From positions 1 through 64,000 of the IMG/VR virus record IMGVR_UViG_3300024299_000011: DNA of 64,000 bases; one strand, written 5' to 3'. The DNA is from a virus. The notes under the pieces are model-generated. The model was not told the origin of the DNA. It did not search any database and saw only the letters and a list, made by a program, of their open reading frames with translations. The position numbers and the translations under genes were made by a program. Of this stretch, positions 50,853-58,604 are shown in pieces (the first letter of the stretch is position 1; each line of letters starts with the position of its first letter).

Positions 50853-53009
50853 TTATTCTGGTATTACGTCTGCCGCGTTAGTTGGAAGGTTCTCAAAGGG
50901 GGGTGGCGGAGTTGCTGGTTGAGGTAAAGTTGGATCAGGTTGTTCTCCAGGTTGTTGTAACATTTCTTCAGTCTGTCCCATAGCGCTTTGATTAACCATA
51001 TCATCTGGTGATGGTTGATTCGCAGGAGAGCCTCCTGGAGGTGCTAGAGGCTGTTCGCCTATGTGCATCAGTATATCTGGGTCCACCTGTCTTAACGCGT
51101 CTATGTGCGCTTGTATGTGGTTTAAAACATTACTAACTAAAGTAGGGTCTTCTTTTAATGCTGGATCTGATAGTATGTCTCTATGTTCTTTGATATGTAG
51201 AGAATGAGGTTCTATGTCAATAACTTGAACCTCTCCTCCGGCTATCATCTTCTCATTTTCAGATTTAACTAACATTAACTGACGATCAATACTATCGGTC
51301 ATAGTCTCAAGCTTACCGCTATTTATAACACTGATATATTGCTCTGGGGTTTTTATTAAATTCATCTGTAGCATCTGCTCTGCCATCTGAACTCGTCCAG
51401 CTGTCGTCTTAGCAAGAGGATTACCTACGTCAACTATTACTCTATTAACTTCAGATAAATCATCACCATTAAATTCTTTCATGTATGTTCTATTTGCTTC
51501 ACCAACGATAGATGCAACTCTAGGTGCTGAGGCAAAATCTTTAAGTAACATAATTAAACCAGTACCAACATCTTCAATTAACTTAACATAAGAATGCTGT
51601 AATCCTGATATAAATTGCAAAGACATACTTTGAACCAAGGCCAAAGCATTTCCAGATTCTAATGAAGCTTCTGGGTTTCCTCTAGATACAGAGTTAACAC
51701 CAGATACAGTTTCCATGGTCTTTTCTAATATAGATATAAAGTTAAAAACTTCAGGAGGAGTTGCTGTCAAATTCAAAGGTTCAGGTTTACCTGCTTGAGT
51801 GTTATACTCTATAACGTTTAATCCACCAGCGAGCTGCCCAGGGCTAATGTCTGCACCTCTAGGAATAAGTACATTTTGTACTGCAAACGCATTGTGGTTT
51901 GTTAACACAGCACTATATAAACTATTTACAGCATCTTGAATGGGAAGTAAATCGAATGTGTCAGTATACCCATAAGGAGTACCTAATATGTCTCCCGGAG
52001 ATACTCTGTATAAAGGTAATTTTCTATATGGATTAATTGTGTCTAATAAAACTGCATCAGATTCAACAAACAACAAATAACGACCATCAGGCATTGATTC
52101 AGTTTGTCTGTGGTAAAACTCATATATAGCAATATCGTCTGATTCATCATAAAATACACCATTAAAGTCATATCGTTCTTTTTCGTCTTTAGTTTCTTGA
52201 TTTAATATCTCATCTCTCATTTCAGGATATTTAGCGGCTAAGTCAAATCTGTTTTTAAACGACCTTATAAGAACCCAATCTTGTTTCTGATTATCTTCTT
52301 TAGTGCTATCAAATACAACATCAAATGGAGATACTGTACTAAATACGACATCACCTTCATATACAGGATACCCAGACTCTAGTTCAACTGGATTCCCATC
52401 CTCGTCTAACTCGTCTTCTTCCATTGGAGATCCGTCTTCGTCAAACATCTGTTCTTCGATCTCTTCCCCAGACTCTTCATCTATTGATGATTGAAACGAC
52501 TGTTTTCTCTTATTTACTGGCTCAATATAGTCATGAACTTCACCTGCTGTAGAGTTCCACTCCATCTTAACAAAACCAGAACCAAATACAATTGCATGCT
52601 CTATTGCTGTAGATAAGTAGTCTTCTAGGCGTTTTTCTCTCATATAATAGTCTAATAGGCCATTTGCTAGCTTAGTTTGAACTAATGACTTATAATCAGT
52701 ATTAGTCGCTCTAGCCTGCATTGCTGGTCTATTTGAAGTTACCATAGTAAGCATGTGACGACATATGTTACGATAATGATTTACAGGTAAATTAACCAAT
52801 TCGCCCTGTTCTCCAGAAAACGTTAATCTGTGACCAGATCCAACATCTGTGTAATATGCACCATGGTATGCTGACCATGCTTCTTTTAATTTATCTAAGT
52901 ATCCGTTGACGTCAAGTGTATGAAACCATTTATTAGCTTTTTGAAGCACAATCCTGGCAGTATCTTCGCCATCTTTAGCTGCGAAGTATTCTCTATCTTT
53001 AGACGTCAT
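50853..53009 (-). CDS. Portal protein
   Basis: A 718-residue podovirus-type portal, the ring through which DNA enters and leaves the capsid. Recognisable stretches are KLKEAWSAYHGAYYTDVGSG, VNHYRNICRHMLTMVTSNRP, DYYMREKRLEDYLSTAIEHA, SPFDVVFDSTKEDNQ and DLLPIQDAVNSLYSAVLTNH, followed by a helical crown region. An acidic insertion around residues 170-210 (EESGEEIEEQMFDEDGSPME) and a Pro/Gln-rich C-terminus complete it. The size is close to P22-like portals (about 725). It follows late promoter copy e by 27 bases and lies next to terL, in the usual order. Confidence 0.9.
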   Translation of the reverse strand: MTSKDREYFAAKDGEDTARIVLQKANKWFHTLDVNGYLDKLKEAWSAYHGAYYTDVGSGHRLTFSGEQGELVNLPVNHYRNICRHMLTMVTSNRPAMQARATNTDYKSLVQTKLANGLLDYYMREKRLEDYLSTAIEHAIVFGSGFVKMEWNSTAGEVHDYIEPVNKRKQSFQSSIDEESGEEIEEQMFDEDGSPMEEDELDEDGNPVELESGYPVYEGDVVFSTVSPFDVVFDSTKEDNQKQDWVLIRSFKNRFDLAAKYPEMRDEILNQETKDEKERYDFNGVFYDESDDIAIYEFYHRQTESMPDGRYLLFVESDAVLLDTINPYRKLPLYRVSPGDILGTPYGYTDTFDLLPIQDAVNSLYSAVLTNHNAFAVQNVLIPRGADISPGQLAGGLNVIEYNTQAGKPEPLNLTATPPEVFNFISILEKTMETVSGVNSVSRGNPEASLESGNALALVQSMSLQFISGLQHSYVKLIEDVGTGLIMLLKDFASAPRVASIVGEANRTYMKEFNGDDLSEVNRVIVDVGNPLAKTTAGRVQMAEQMLQMNLIKTPEQYISVINSGKLETMTDSIDRQLMLVKSENEKMIAGGEVQVIDIEPHSLHIKEHRDILSDPALKEDPTLVSNVLNHIQAHIDALRQVDPDILMHIGEQPLAPPGGSPANQPSPDDMVNQSAMGQTEEMLQQPGEQPDPTLPQPATPPPPFENLPTNAADVIPE

Positions 53010-53035
53010 TTATCCACCTTTGGGTAAATTGGAGG

Positions 53036-53054
53036 TTCACTTTATATTTGTTAA
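53036..53054 (-). promoter_or_regulatory. Late promoter motif (copy e)
   Basis: On the minus strand TTAACAAATATAAAGTGAA, an exact match to the consensus. The terL stop codon (53053-53051) is embedded in its first bases. It is 27 bases before the portal ATG. Confidence 0.78.
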
Positions 53055-54520
53055 TTTTTCAAGGATTTGCGTACTTTAAAGATATCTGAAAGGAAATCGT
53101 ATTTTTTGTCTTCAGTCTCTCTAGAATATGCGTTATCTGGTGATAAAGCACCATAATGTGCTGGATATGGGTTCTTAGAGAAGATTATATTACGAATAAG
53201 GTATATAACAGCGTCTAGAGCGTCAAAGTGACCTCCATCAGCGCTTCTAGCAAATTGCTTATAATTACCAGTACTTGTACTACTATTAGCTCTTTTTGCC
53301 CATTTACCGTTCTTTAAGTGATATATCAGTGTCTTACACCTGGGGTGTATTATAACCTCTCTATTAAGCACTTTTAATCTAACATTATTGATTGCTGCTT
53401 CTTTATTATCCTTCTTTGTTGGAAGGAAGTTTAAACCATGGCCCATTTGTAGATCATTTAGTAATATAATGTTATTATTATCTGCAAACATCAAATAAGG
53501 CAGCTTTTCTCCGTATAATCCAGTTAATTTCTCTTTTATACCTGTAGCAAGCTCTTTACTGTTCTGTTTACGCCTTAAAACGTACTCATCCTCAATAACT
53601 ACAGTATTTTTGGTAAAATCAAAGTAAGCAAATAGAGCTACTGTAAAATCCTTACCACCTATATCCATTGCAACATATACATCGAAGTACTTAGGTCTTT
53701 CATACTCACCATTAACTATGTCTTTTTCTGCAGCTACGTCAAATTCAGGAATTACAGTTGTTTCACTGTCTCTTATTATCTCACATAGGTACTCAGCCCT
53801 AAATCTAGGGTGATCTCGTCCACCTGGGTACCTTTTAATGATCCTTTGTATCTCTTCAGCGGTTAGTCTAACATTATCATCAATAGTATACTTAAATAAC
53901 CTATTTTCAAGGTCGGCAGGTTCAACAAATAAGGTAATAAAGGGGTGTTCTGGGTCTTTTGGGTCTGGGGTGGATGATAATATACCAGTTCCACCGGTCA
54001 TAGTTGTTGTTGGTATTAAAACCGAGTAAACAACCTCCTCTAAATCATTACAGAATCCTGCCTCATCAACAATCCATAGATCACATGTACCACCACGAAC
54101 GTTGTCGTAGTTTTGGTTATCTGATCCAGCAGCTTGAATCTCACTTCCGTTCTTAAATCTCCAAACTTTCTCGCCTTCTTTCCATTCTGGCATCAAATCT
54201 GGAGGACAGTCCTTTAATATGACTTTCATATTCTTATTTAGAATGTTCTTGACCATCTTTAATTTAGGGGTTACGAATTTAACTACGGCGTCTGGCCTTT
54301 TTAAGCAAGATTCTATTGCTAGTATTGATAGAAGGTAGGATTTGCCGTTCTGCCTACTAATTAACATAGTAGTTATATCATCAGTATCGTCATAGAATTG
54401 ACGGTAGATCTTTTTTTGTAAATCATCAAGCTTCCACTCAAGGATGCCTTTATTCCACAGTATCTTTACTGCTTGTTTTCGACTTACCTCGTCGTTTTGA
54501 TTTCTTTTCAGAGTCGCCAT
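53051..54520 (-). CDS. terL: Terminase large subunit
   Basis: A 489-residue packaging motor and nuclease. The ATPase has a deviant Walker A, SRQNGKS, Walker B LWIVDEAGF and coupling motif ILSSTPDPKD. The RNase H-like nuclease follows with AMDIGGKDFTV, FADNNN and the C-terminal HFDALDAVIYLIRN. ATG 54520 is preferred over GTG 54526 because GGAAG lies 5 bases upstream. It overlaps the upstream gene by about 70 bases and is followed by the portal after late promoter copy e. The motor type cannot be placed in a packaging class without a tree. Confidence 0.93.
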   Translation of the reverse strand: MATLKRNQNDEVSRKQAVKILWNKGILEWKLDDLQKKIYRQFYDDTDDITTMLISRQNGKSYLLSILAIESCLKRPDAVVKFVTPKLKMVKNILNKNMKVILKDCPPDLMPEWKEGEKVWRFKNGSEIQAAGSDNQNYDNVRGGTCDLWIVDEAGFCNDLEEVVYSVLIPTTTMTGGTGILSSTPDPKDPEHPFITLFVEPADLENRLFKYTIDDNVRLTAEEIQRIIKRYPGGRDHPRFRAEYLCEIIRDSETTVIPEFDVAAEKDIVNGEYERPKYFDVYVAMDIGGKDFTVALFAYFDFTKNTVVIEDEYVLRRKQNSKELATGIKEKLTGLYGEKLPYLMFADNNNIILLNDLQMGHGLNFLPTKKDNKEAAINNVRLKVLNREVIIHPRCKTLIYHLKNGKWAKRANSSTSTGNYKQFARSADGGHFDALDAVIYLIRNIIFSKNPYPAHYGALSPDNAYSRETEDKKYDFLSDIFKVRKSLKN

Positions 54521-54875
54521 TAACACTTCCAGCTATTTGTAAAAGATCCGCTTCGGTTAAACCGTCGGGTACTTTAGTATAGTCAGCATTTACTGTACTT
54601 TTATCGTCAAGTAAACGCTTATTTTTAATATGCAAGTCCAACGCTCTGGTTTCTTCTAAAGTTAATAGTCGAATGTTAGATATTGCTTCGATGTTTTGAA
54701 TCTGTACTTCCAGAATTCTTTGCTCTGGAGTTAATGCTAGATTAAGTATTAAATTTCTATCTACGTTCTGTAGTTTATCCACTTCTTTAAGCAATATAGT
54801 AACTGTATCTTTCAGCCCTTCATTTTCTTGCTTAAGTTCTAGATTTAAAGTCTGTAATTCACCTTTTGTGGACAT
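54450..54875 (-). CDS. Candidate small terminase or packaging-associated protein
   Basis: A 141-residue protein with a coiled-coil N-terminus (LKQENEGLKDTVTILLKEVD), a helical middle (RNLILNLALTPEQRILEVQI) and a very basic C-terminus (KKSKRRGKSKTSSK). It overlaps terL by about 70 bases and is directly upstream, where the small terminase usually lies. No helix-turn-helix is obvious, so the call rests mainly on position, size and charge. Confidence 0.55.
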   Translation of the reverse strand: MSTKGELQTLNLELKQENEGLKDTVTILLKEVDKLQNVDRNLILNLALTPEQRILEVQIQNIEAISNIRLLTLEETRALDLHIKNKRLLDDKSTVNADYTKVPDGLTEADLLQIAGSVNGDSEKKSKRRGKSKTSSKDTVE

Positions 54876-55150
54876 TAGAAGTATCTTTTTTCTTTAACTT
54901 GATCTGTAGCCTTAATGAAGTTCATTTTACTAAGAGCGCTTTTAACTTCTAATAAGTCTTTAGCAACTTCTTTATCTAAATTATAAGGTTGAAATCTTTT
55001 TAAATATTGAGTGTATCCATATAATGAAGCCAGTACCAATACTATGATGCTATCTGCAAACGATGGAGTTAGTATTATCATCTTACCAACAAAAACAAGA
55101 AAAACTATAAGAGAGTAATTCAGAGATATATCTTTCAATTTTTTAAGCAT
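54875..55150 (-). CDS. Small membrane protein heading the packaging block
   Basis: A 91-residue protein with two hydrophobic segments (SLIVFLVFVGKMIILTP and DSIIVLVLASLYGYTQYL) and a basic helical C-terminus. It is the first gene behind late promoter copy f, with AAAGGA 6 bases before the ATG. The two-segment layout fits a class II-type holin, but position beside terminase rather than the endolysin leaves this open. Confidence 0.65.
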   Translation of the reverse strand: MLKKLKDISLNYSLIVFLVFVGKMIILTPSFADSIIVLVLASLYGYTQYLKRFQPYNLDKEVAKDLLEVKSALSKMNFIKATDQVKEKRYF

Positions 55151-55246
55151 ATAATGTCCTTTTCATATAAAATTGAATCTTTATTGGCGTAATAACCTTG
55201 TTGCTTTCGCGTGTTCCCGTTTGGGCCATGTCTCTTGCCGTTAGTA

Positions 55247-55265
55247 TTCACTTTATATTTGTTAA
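55247..55265 (-). promoter_or_regulatory. Late promoter motif (copy f)
   Basis: On the minus strand TTAACAAATATAAAGTGAA, an exact match to the consensus. It sits 97 bases before the ATG at 55150, and 8 bases from the -35 box of the divergent promoter at 55274, as in copy b. Confidence 0.78.
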
Positions 55266-55273
55266 ATCGATCC

Positions 55274-55302
55274 TTGACTTTATATATTTAATGTATTATT
55301 AT
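55274..55302 (+). promoter_or_regulatory. Sigma70-like promoter, leaderless type
   Basis: TTGACT (55274-55279), 17 bases, TATTAT (55297-55302). The predicted start (about 55309) is within one base of ATG 55310. The upstream ATG 55301 overlaps the -10 box and cannot be on the transcript. Confidence 0.78.
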
Positions 55303-55309
55303 GGAATGT

Positions 55310-55969
55310 ATGAAATACTTATTATTTACATTATTTTTTACAAATATAGCTTATTCTAAACAGTTAAGAGTCGCAGTGATAGATACTGGGATACAAAAAG
55401 CATACACTAAGCAAGCTAATCTATGCAAATCAGGACATAAGTCTTTTGCTAAAGATAAGAGTGTAGTTGATACGCATGGACATGGTACAAATATTGCAGG
55501 ATTGATAAAAAATAAGGCTGGTAAATCTAAATACTGTATAATAGTAATACGATTTTATTCTAACGGTGCCGGAGACCTTTCAAAAGCGTTTATAAGATCT
55601 TTAGAATATGCTTATATATTGAAGCCGGATATACTTAATTTAAGTGGTGGTGGGCTCTTCTCCGATAAAAGAGAACGTCTAATTATAAAGAGAATCTTAG
55701 ACAAAGGTATTATAGTCAACGCCGCAGCGGGTAATGAGAGTTTAAATCTAGACAATAACTGCCTTTACTATCCTGCGTGTTACGATAAAAGAATAAATGT
55801 AATAGGGGCTAAGAATGTACCTCAATCCAATTATGGAAAGATTGTTGATTATACTATAAATGGTAAGGATCGAAAAGCCTTTGGGATAACACTTTCCGGA
55901 ACAAGTCAATCTACTGCAATTTTCACAGGATTGATGATTAAGGCGTTTGGTATGTATGGGGTTTATTAA
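55310..55969 (+). CDS. Exported subtilisin-like serine protease
   Basis: A 219-residue S8 protease. MKYLLFTLFFTNIAYS is a signal peptide. The triad is Asp in RVAVIDTG, His in DTHGHGTNIAG and Ser in LSGTSQSTAIFTG, with the oxyanion Asn in NAAAGNES. The catalytic domain follows directly after the signal peptide with no pro-domain, and at about 200 residues it is compact compared with the 270 or so of bacterial subtilisins. ATG 55310 is chosen because the promoter predicts a leaderless mRNA beginning there, and because the signal peptide then has a normal n-region. The function in the phage cycle (envelope protein cleavage, lysis, release) is unknown. Confidence 0.88.
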   Translation: MKYLLFTLFFTNIAYSKQLRVAVIDTGIQKAYTKQANLCKSGHKSFAKDKSVVDTHGHGTNIAGLIKNKAGKSKYCIIVIRFYSNGAGDLSKAFIRSLEYAYILKPDILNLSGGGLFSDKRERLIIKRILDKGIIVNAAAGNESLNLDNNCLYYPACYDKRINVIGAKNVPQSNYGKIVDYTINGKDRKAFGITLSGTSQSTAIFTGLMIKAFGMYGVY

Positions 55970-56195
55970 CTGCTTACTGTTAACTCTATATGTTAACACG
56001 AGACAACCTAGTAGCGTTAACGCAGCATTTAATGCTACAGCTAAAGCTAGTTATATTCAAACCGGCCTTGATAAAAAAGTAAAAGTATTAGAAAAAAAGT
56101 ATGTACCTAAAGTGATAAGGAAGAATATAGGATGGATGACTTTGATAATAAAGGTTACGAACGAGAAGAAGATAAGTTACGAGTGGACGTTTTAG
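55956..56195 (+). CDS. Possible exported small protein
   Basis: A 79-residue protein from ATG 55956 (MGFINCLLLTLYVNTRQPSS) with a short hydrophobic start resembling a weak signal sequence, then an Ala-rich and a basic region (KKVKVLEKKYVPKVIRK). It overlaps the protease by 14 bases and the gene at 56132 by 64 bases, so its 3' part is doubtful. Unknown function. Confidence 0.5.
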   Translation: MGFINCLLLTLYVNTRQPSSVNAAFNATAKASYIQTGLDKKVKVLEKKYVPKVIRKNIGWMTLIIKVTNEKKISYEWTF

Positions 56196-56308
56196 AAGCG
56201 ATGGAGCGATATAGAATTATGGCTCATGTATTTTTTAGGAGATTAGATAAGGATGAAAAAATTGACGCACTTACAGAGGTTGCAGAGTTTATTAGAGAAA
56301 ATAGTTGA
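56132..56308 (+). CDS. Small charged hypothetical protein
   Basis: A 58-residue acidic helical protein (MDDFDNKGYEREEDKLRVDV...ALTEVAEFIRENS). Its composition looks more protein-like than the alternative frame here, but it overlaps both neighbours (64 and 56 bases) and has a poor SD. Confidence 0.45.
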   Translation: MDDFDNKGYEREEDKLRVDVLEAMERYRIMAHVFFRRLDKDEKIDALTEVAEFIRENS

Positions 56309-56810
56309 TAAGTTTGATGACATGGTCAGACCGGTTAAGGTAATTCCTCATAAATTCTCTAGATCGTTAGCATTTGCTAAAATAGGATATAATAGCCATG
56401 ACTTTGATGATTATTACTTAGTTGAGCTTGAAGTTTTTAAACTTAAAAGGATGTTATATTTATTTGAAAACCACGGACACCATTGTCCTACTTGTGATAC
56501 ATATATACCTAAAATGAAATCAATTAAATTGGCTATAAAGTTGGGAGAGAAGTGGTTAAATTCTGATTATTTCCGCTTCTGGGATTTACATAATAAGAAA
56601 TACGGAGATACTGAGATTGGTTGGGAATCTATACCAAACTCAACAAACAGTTTAATGATTACATTAAAAGATGGTAAAAAGTACGAGAGGTCAGAAGAAG
56701 AGAGAAAATCTCTTATAGATTCTCACAGGAAAGATGAACGAGAGAAAGAAAAGCATAGACAATTATTCTATAAAATAATAGCTAAATATGGGAGATACTA
56801 TTGGGACTAA
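56253..56810 (+). CDS. Hypothetical protein with CPTC motif
   Basis: A 185-residue charged protein (MKKLTHLQRLQSLLEKIVDK). It carries HGHHCPTCDTYIPKMKSI, a Cys/His cluster that may bind zinc, and ends with a very charged helix (RSEEERKSLIDSHRKDEREK). GGAG lies about 10 bases before the ATG. Proteins of this kind occur in other large phages, but I recognise no function. Confidence 0.65.
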   Translation: MKKLTHLQRLQSLLEKIVDKFDDMVRPVKVIPHKFSRSLAFAKIGYNSHDFDDYYLVELEVFKLKRMLYLFENHGHHCPTCDTYIPKMKSIKLAIKLGEKWLNSDYFRFWDLHNKKYGDTEIGWESIPNSTNSLMITLKDGKKYERSEEERKSLIDSHRKDEREKEKHRQLFYKIIAKYGRYYWD

Positions 56811-56983
56811 AACACTTGGTAATTATAATTTTTATTGCTTATATATTTGCAACACAACAAATGATGAGCGGTTACATTGATATGAATAACAGTTTATCTG
56901 ATTCATTGGCAAAGTTAATGAATGTTTGCTCTAATGCAAATAGTAGTGATTTAAATAATAGATATAAAGACTTGACAGATTAA
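56801..56983 (+). CDS. Small exported or membrane protein
   Basis: A 60-residue protein starting at TTG 56801 behind GGGAG with a 6-base spacer. It has a hydrophobic N-terminus (LVIIIFIAYIFATQQMM) and a hydrophilic end. It overlaps the previous gene by 10 bases. A promoter for the next gene overlaps its last codons. Confidence 0.55.
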   Translation: MGLKHLVIIIFIAYIFATQQMMSGYIDMNNSLSDSLAKLMNVCSNANSSDLNNRYKDLTD

Positions 56984-57000
56984 TATATATTAGATATACT
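56972..57000 (+). promoter_or_regulatory. Consensus sigma70 promoter, leaderless type
   Basis: TTGACA (56972-56977), 17 bases, TATACT (56995-57000). The expected start, 57007, is within one base of ATG 57006, so the message would have no leader. Confidence 0.8.
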
Positions 57001-57005
57001 TAGTT

Positions 57006-57236
57006 ATGGAAAAAGGTCAATATTGGAAGAAAAAAGGAAAGCAGACTGTTATTAAAATAGCTGATGTATTTTTTGTTAATCAATTAAATATGAAAGTTGA
57101 TGTTAATTTTTTATATAAAACGTCACTTAATGAATATATGGTAATAAATAAATCACCAATTATCTTAGAGTTATCAATGAATGACTTTAATAACTGGGAA
57201 AAAATAGAAAACATAAAGGAGTTTACTCATGAATAA
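57006..57236 (+). CDS. Small hypothetical protein from a leaderless transcript
   Basis: A 76-residue protein (MEKGQYWKKKGKQTVIKIAD) with a basic start and beta-rich body. There is no SD; the promoter at 56972 places transcription start at the ATG. It is the first gene of the small-gene run leading to the RNA-repair cassette. No family recognised. Confidence 0.65.
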   Translation: MEKGQYWKKKGKQTVIKIADVFFVNQLNMKVDVNFLYKTSLNEYMVINKSPIILELSMNDFNNWEKIENIKEFTHE

Positions 57237-57348
57237 AAGAGGATCATTACTAAAAAGATTAGTAGAAGGGGTGTTTGTTGGTTTTGGCATCGGATTAGGT
57301 CTTGTTGTATCTGTAGTTATTATACATTTAATACAGACGGCGGTTTAA
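57229..57348 (+). CDS. Tiny single-pass membrane protein
   Basis: A 39-residue protein (MNKRGSLLKRLVEGVFVGFG) with a basic start and one membrane helix (GIGLGLVVSVVIIHLI). AAGGAG lies about 7 bases before the ATG, which overlaps the previous gene by 8 bases. Confidence 0.58.
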   Translation: MNKRGSLLKRLVEGVFVGFGIGLGLVVSVVIIHLIQTAV

Positions 57349-57349
57349 G

Positions 57350-57574
57350 GTGAGCAAAAAAGAAGACGAGAAGAATCCAGAAGATTATATTCTTGATATA
57401 CAAAAAGCTTGCGCAGAGCTTGGGTGGGATATTTGTATAGAAAATAAAGACGCAGTTCAAGGGTTGGTCATAGGCACTGATAACTACGTAACTTCAGTTG
57501 TTAGTCAATTAGACGATGGCGATGATTATGAAATATGGAGCTATCCTTCAGAAGATAACTCTAACTTACATTAA
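57350..57574 (+). CDS. Small acidic hypothetical protein
   Basis: A 74-residue protein starting at GTG 57350 just after the previous stop, with AAGG next to the start codon. The sequence (LDIQKACAELGWDICIENKD, IGTDNYVTSVVSQLDDGDDY) looks like a compact alpha/beta domain. Unknown function. Confidence 0.6.
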   Translation: MSKKEDEKNPEDYILDIQKACAELGWDICIENKDAVQGLVIGTDNYVTSVVSQLDDGDDYEIWSYPSEDNSNLH

Positions 57575-57583
57575 AGGAATATT

Positions 57584-57802
57584 ATGGAATTTTTAACATT
57601 TGTTGGATATTTTATGGCATCTATGGTTATATACCAGTTAATAAGTTTTGGTGGATTTTATGGATATAAGTATTTTACACAAAAAAGACTTGAGAGTAAA
57701 ATAAAGTCTGGTGAAATTAAAATGATTACTATGGATGACATAGTTAGTGAGTTAGGTAAAACACAAAATAAAGAAGAAGACGGAGATGGGACATGGCATT
57801 AA
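57584..57802 (+). CDS. Small membrane protein
   Basis: A 72-residue protein with an N-terminal hydrophobic region (LTFVGYFMASMVIYQLISFG) and an acidic cytoplasmic-type tail (MDDIVSELGKTQNKEEDGDG). AAAGGA precedes the ATG. Unknown function. Confidence 0.6.
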   Translation: MEFLTFVGYFMASMVIYQLISFGGFYGYKYFTQKRLESKIKSGEIKMITMDDIVSELGKTQNKEEDGDGTWH

Positions 57803-58044
57803 AATCAAGTAATTTTTATAAGTTTATATTCGACGGTGGGCAGGAATATACGGTAACGCATGAATCTGAAGAGATTAAATCTGTAATTAGTGCAGTTAGT
57901 GATGGGTTATTAAACTTAGATTATATTAAACTTCAGTATCAAGAGAGTGAACCTCTTTATGTTAAGAAAAATAGATTGTTCTCGATTCAGAAGTTATCAC
58001 CAAAAACAATAGGAACTCAAACTAGAGTGTGGAGACTAACATGA
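57793..58044 (+). CDS. Small beta-rich hypothetical protein
   Basis: An 83-residue protein (MALKSSNFYKFIFDGGQEYT) with strand-rich sequence and a C-terminal KNRLFSIQKL segment, overlapping both neighbours. Unknown function. Confidence 0.6.
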   Translation: MALKSSNFYKFIFDGGQEYTVTHESEEIKSVISAVSDGLLNLDYIKLQYQESEPLYVKKNRLFSIQKLSPKTIGTQTRVWRLT

Positions 58045-58205
58045 AAGTATACATATTATTAGATAGCGAAAGTAACGTGGTTGCTGTTTATGACGACAAA
58101 GATCTAGCAGCTAAAATGCTACCAGTTATAGAAGAAAAGATTAACGATAAAATAGTATTACAGGTTTTTAAAATGAATCAGGATATTAAGTTAATAGGCT
58201 TATGA
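58041..58205 (+). CDS. Small alpha/beta hypothetical protein
   Basis: A 54-residue protein (MKVYILLDSESNVVAVYDDK) with a strand-helix-strand pattern. ATGA overlap with the previous gene and a short overlap with the lipoprotein gene downstream suggest coupling. Confidence 0.58.
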   Translation: MKVYILLDSESNVVAVYDDKDLAAKMLPVIEEKINDKIVLQVFKMNQDIKLIGL

Positions 58206-58603
58206 AATTAATATTAACAATATCTTTACTACTATTAACAGCATGTTCCGGTTTCGAACGTACGGGATATATAGATCCTGAGTTTATACCATACGTAGAG
58301 TTGTTTGAAGAATATAAAGGTAATAGTATAGGTAATATGGATATAGTTTTTGAAATCCACAAAAGACCTAAGGTTGGTGTTTGTCACTATGCTGTTGAAA
58401 TGCGCACAATCGGCATAGATCCTACATATTGGAAATCTGCCTCACCTGCTCGTAAAGAGAATTTGATATTTCACGAGTTAGGTCACTGTGATCTTAACTT
58501 AAACCACACCGAGGAATACGGGATAATGTTCTTTTCTTTACTAGGTACTGATTTTTATAAAGAATATAGGGAAGATTTAATAGAAGACTTATTCGGGAGG
58601 TAA
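58202..58603 (+). CDS. Metalloprotease-like lipoprotein
   Basis: A 133-residue protein with a lipoprotein signal (MKLILTISLLLLTAC, lipobox LTAC, lipidated Cys15). It has a zinc-protease motif HELGHCDLNLNH (His91, Glu92, His95, with His102 as a possible third ligand). The spacing between the second and third His is one longer than in metzincins, so the metal site needs checking. It should sit on the periplasmic or outer face of a membrane. It is the third exported protease-like protein in this window. Overlap with the preceding gene suggests coupling. Confidence 0.8.
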   Translation: MKLILTISLLLLTACSGFERTGYIDPEFIPYVELFEEYKGNSIGNMDIVFEIHKRPKVGVCHYAVEMRTIGIDPTYWKSASPARKENLIFHELGHCDLNLNHTEEYGIMFFSLLGTDFYKEYREDLIEDLFGR

Positions 58604-58604
58604 A

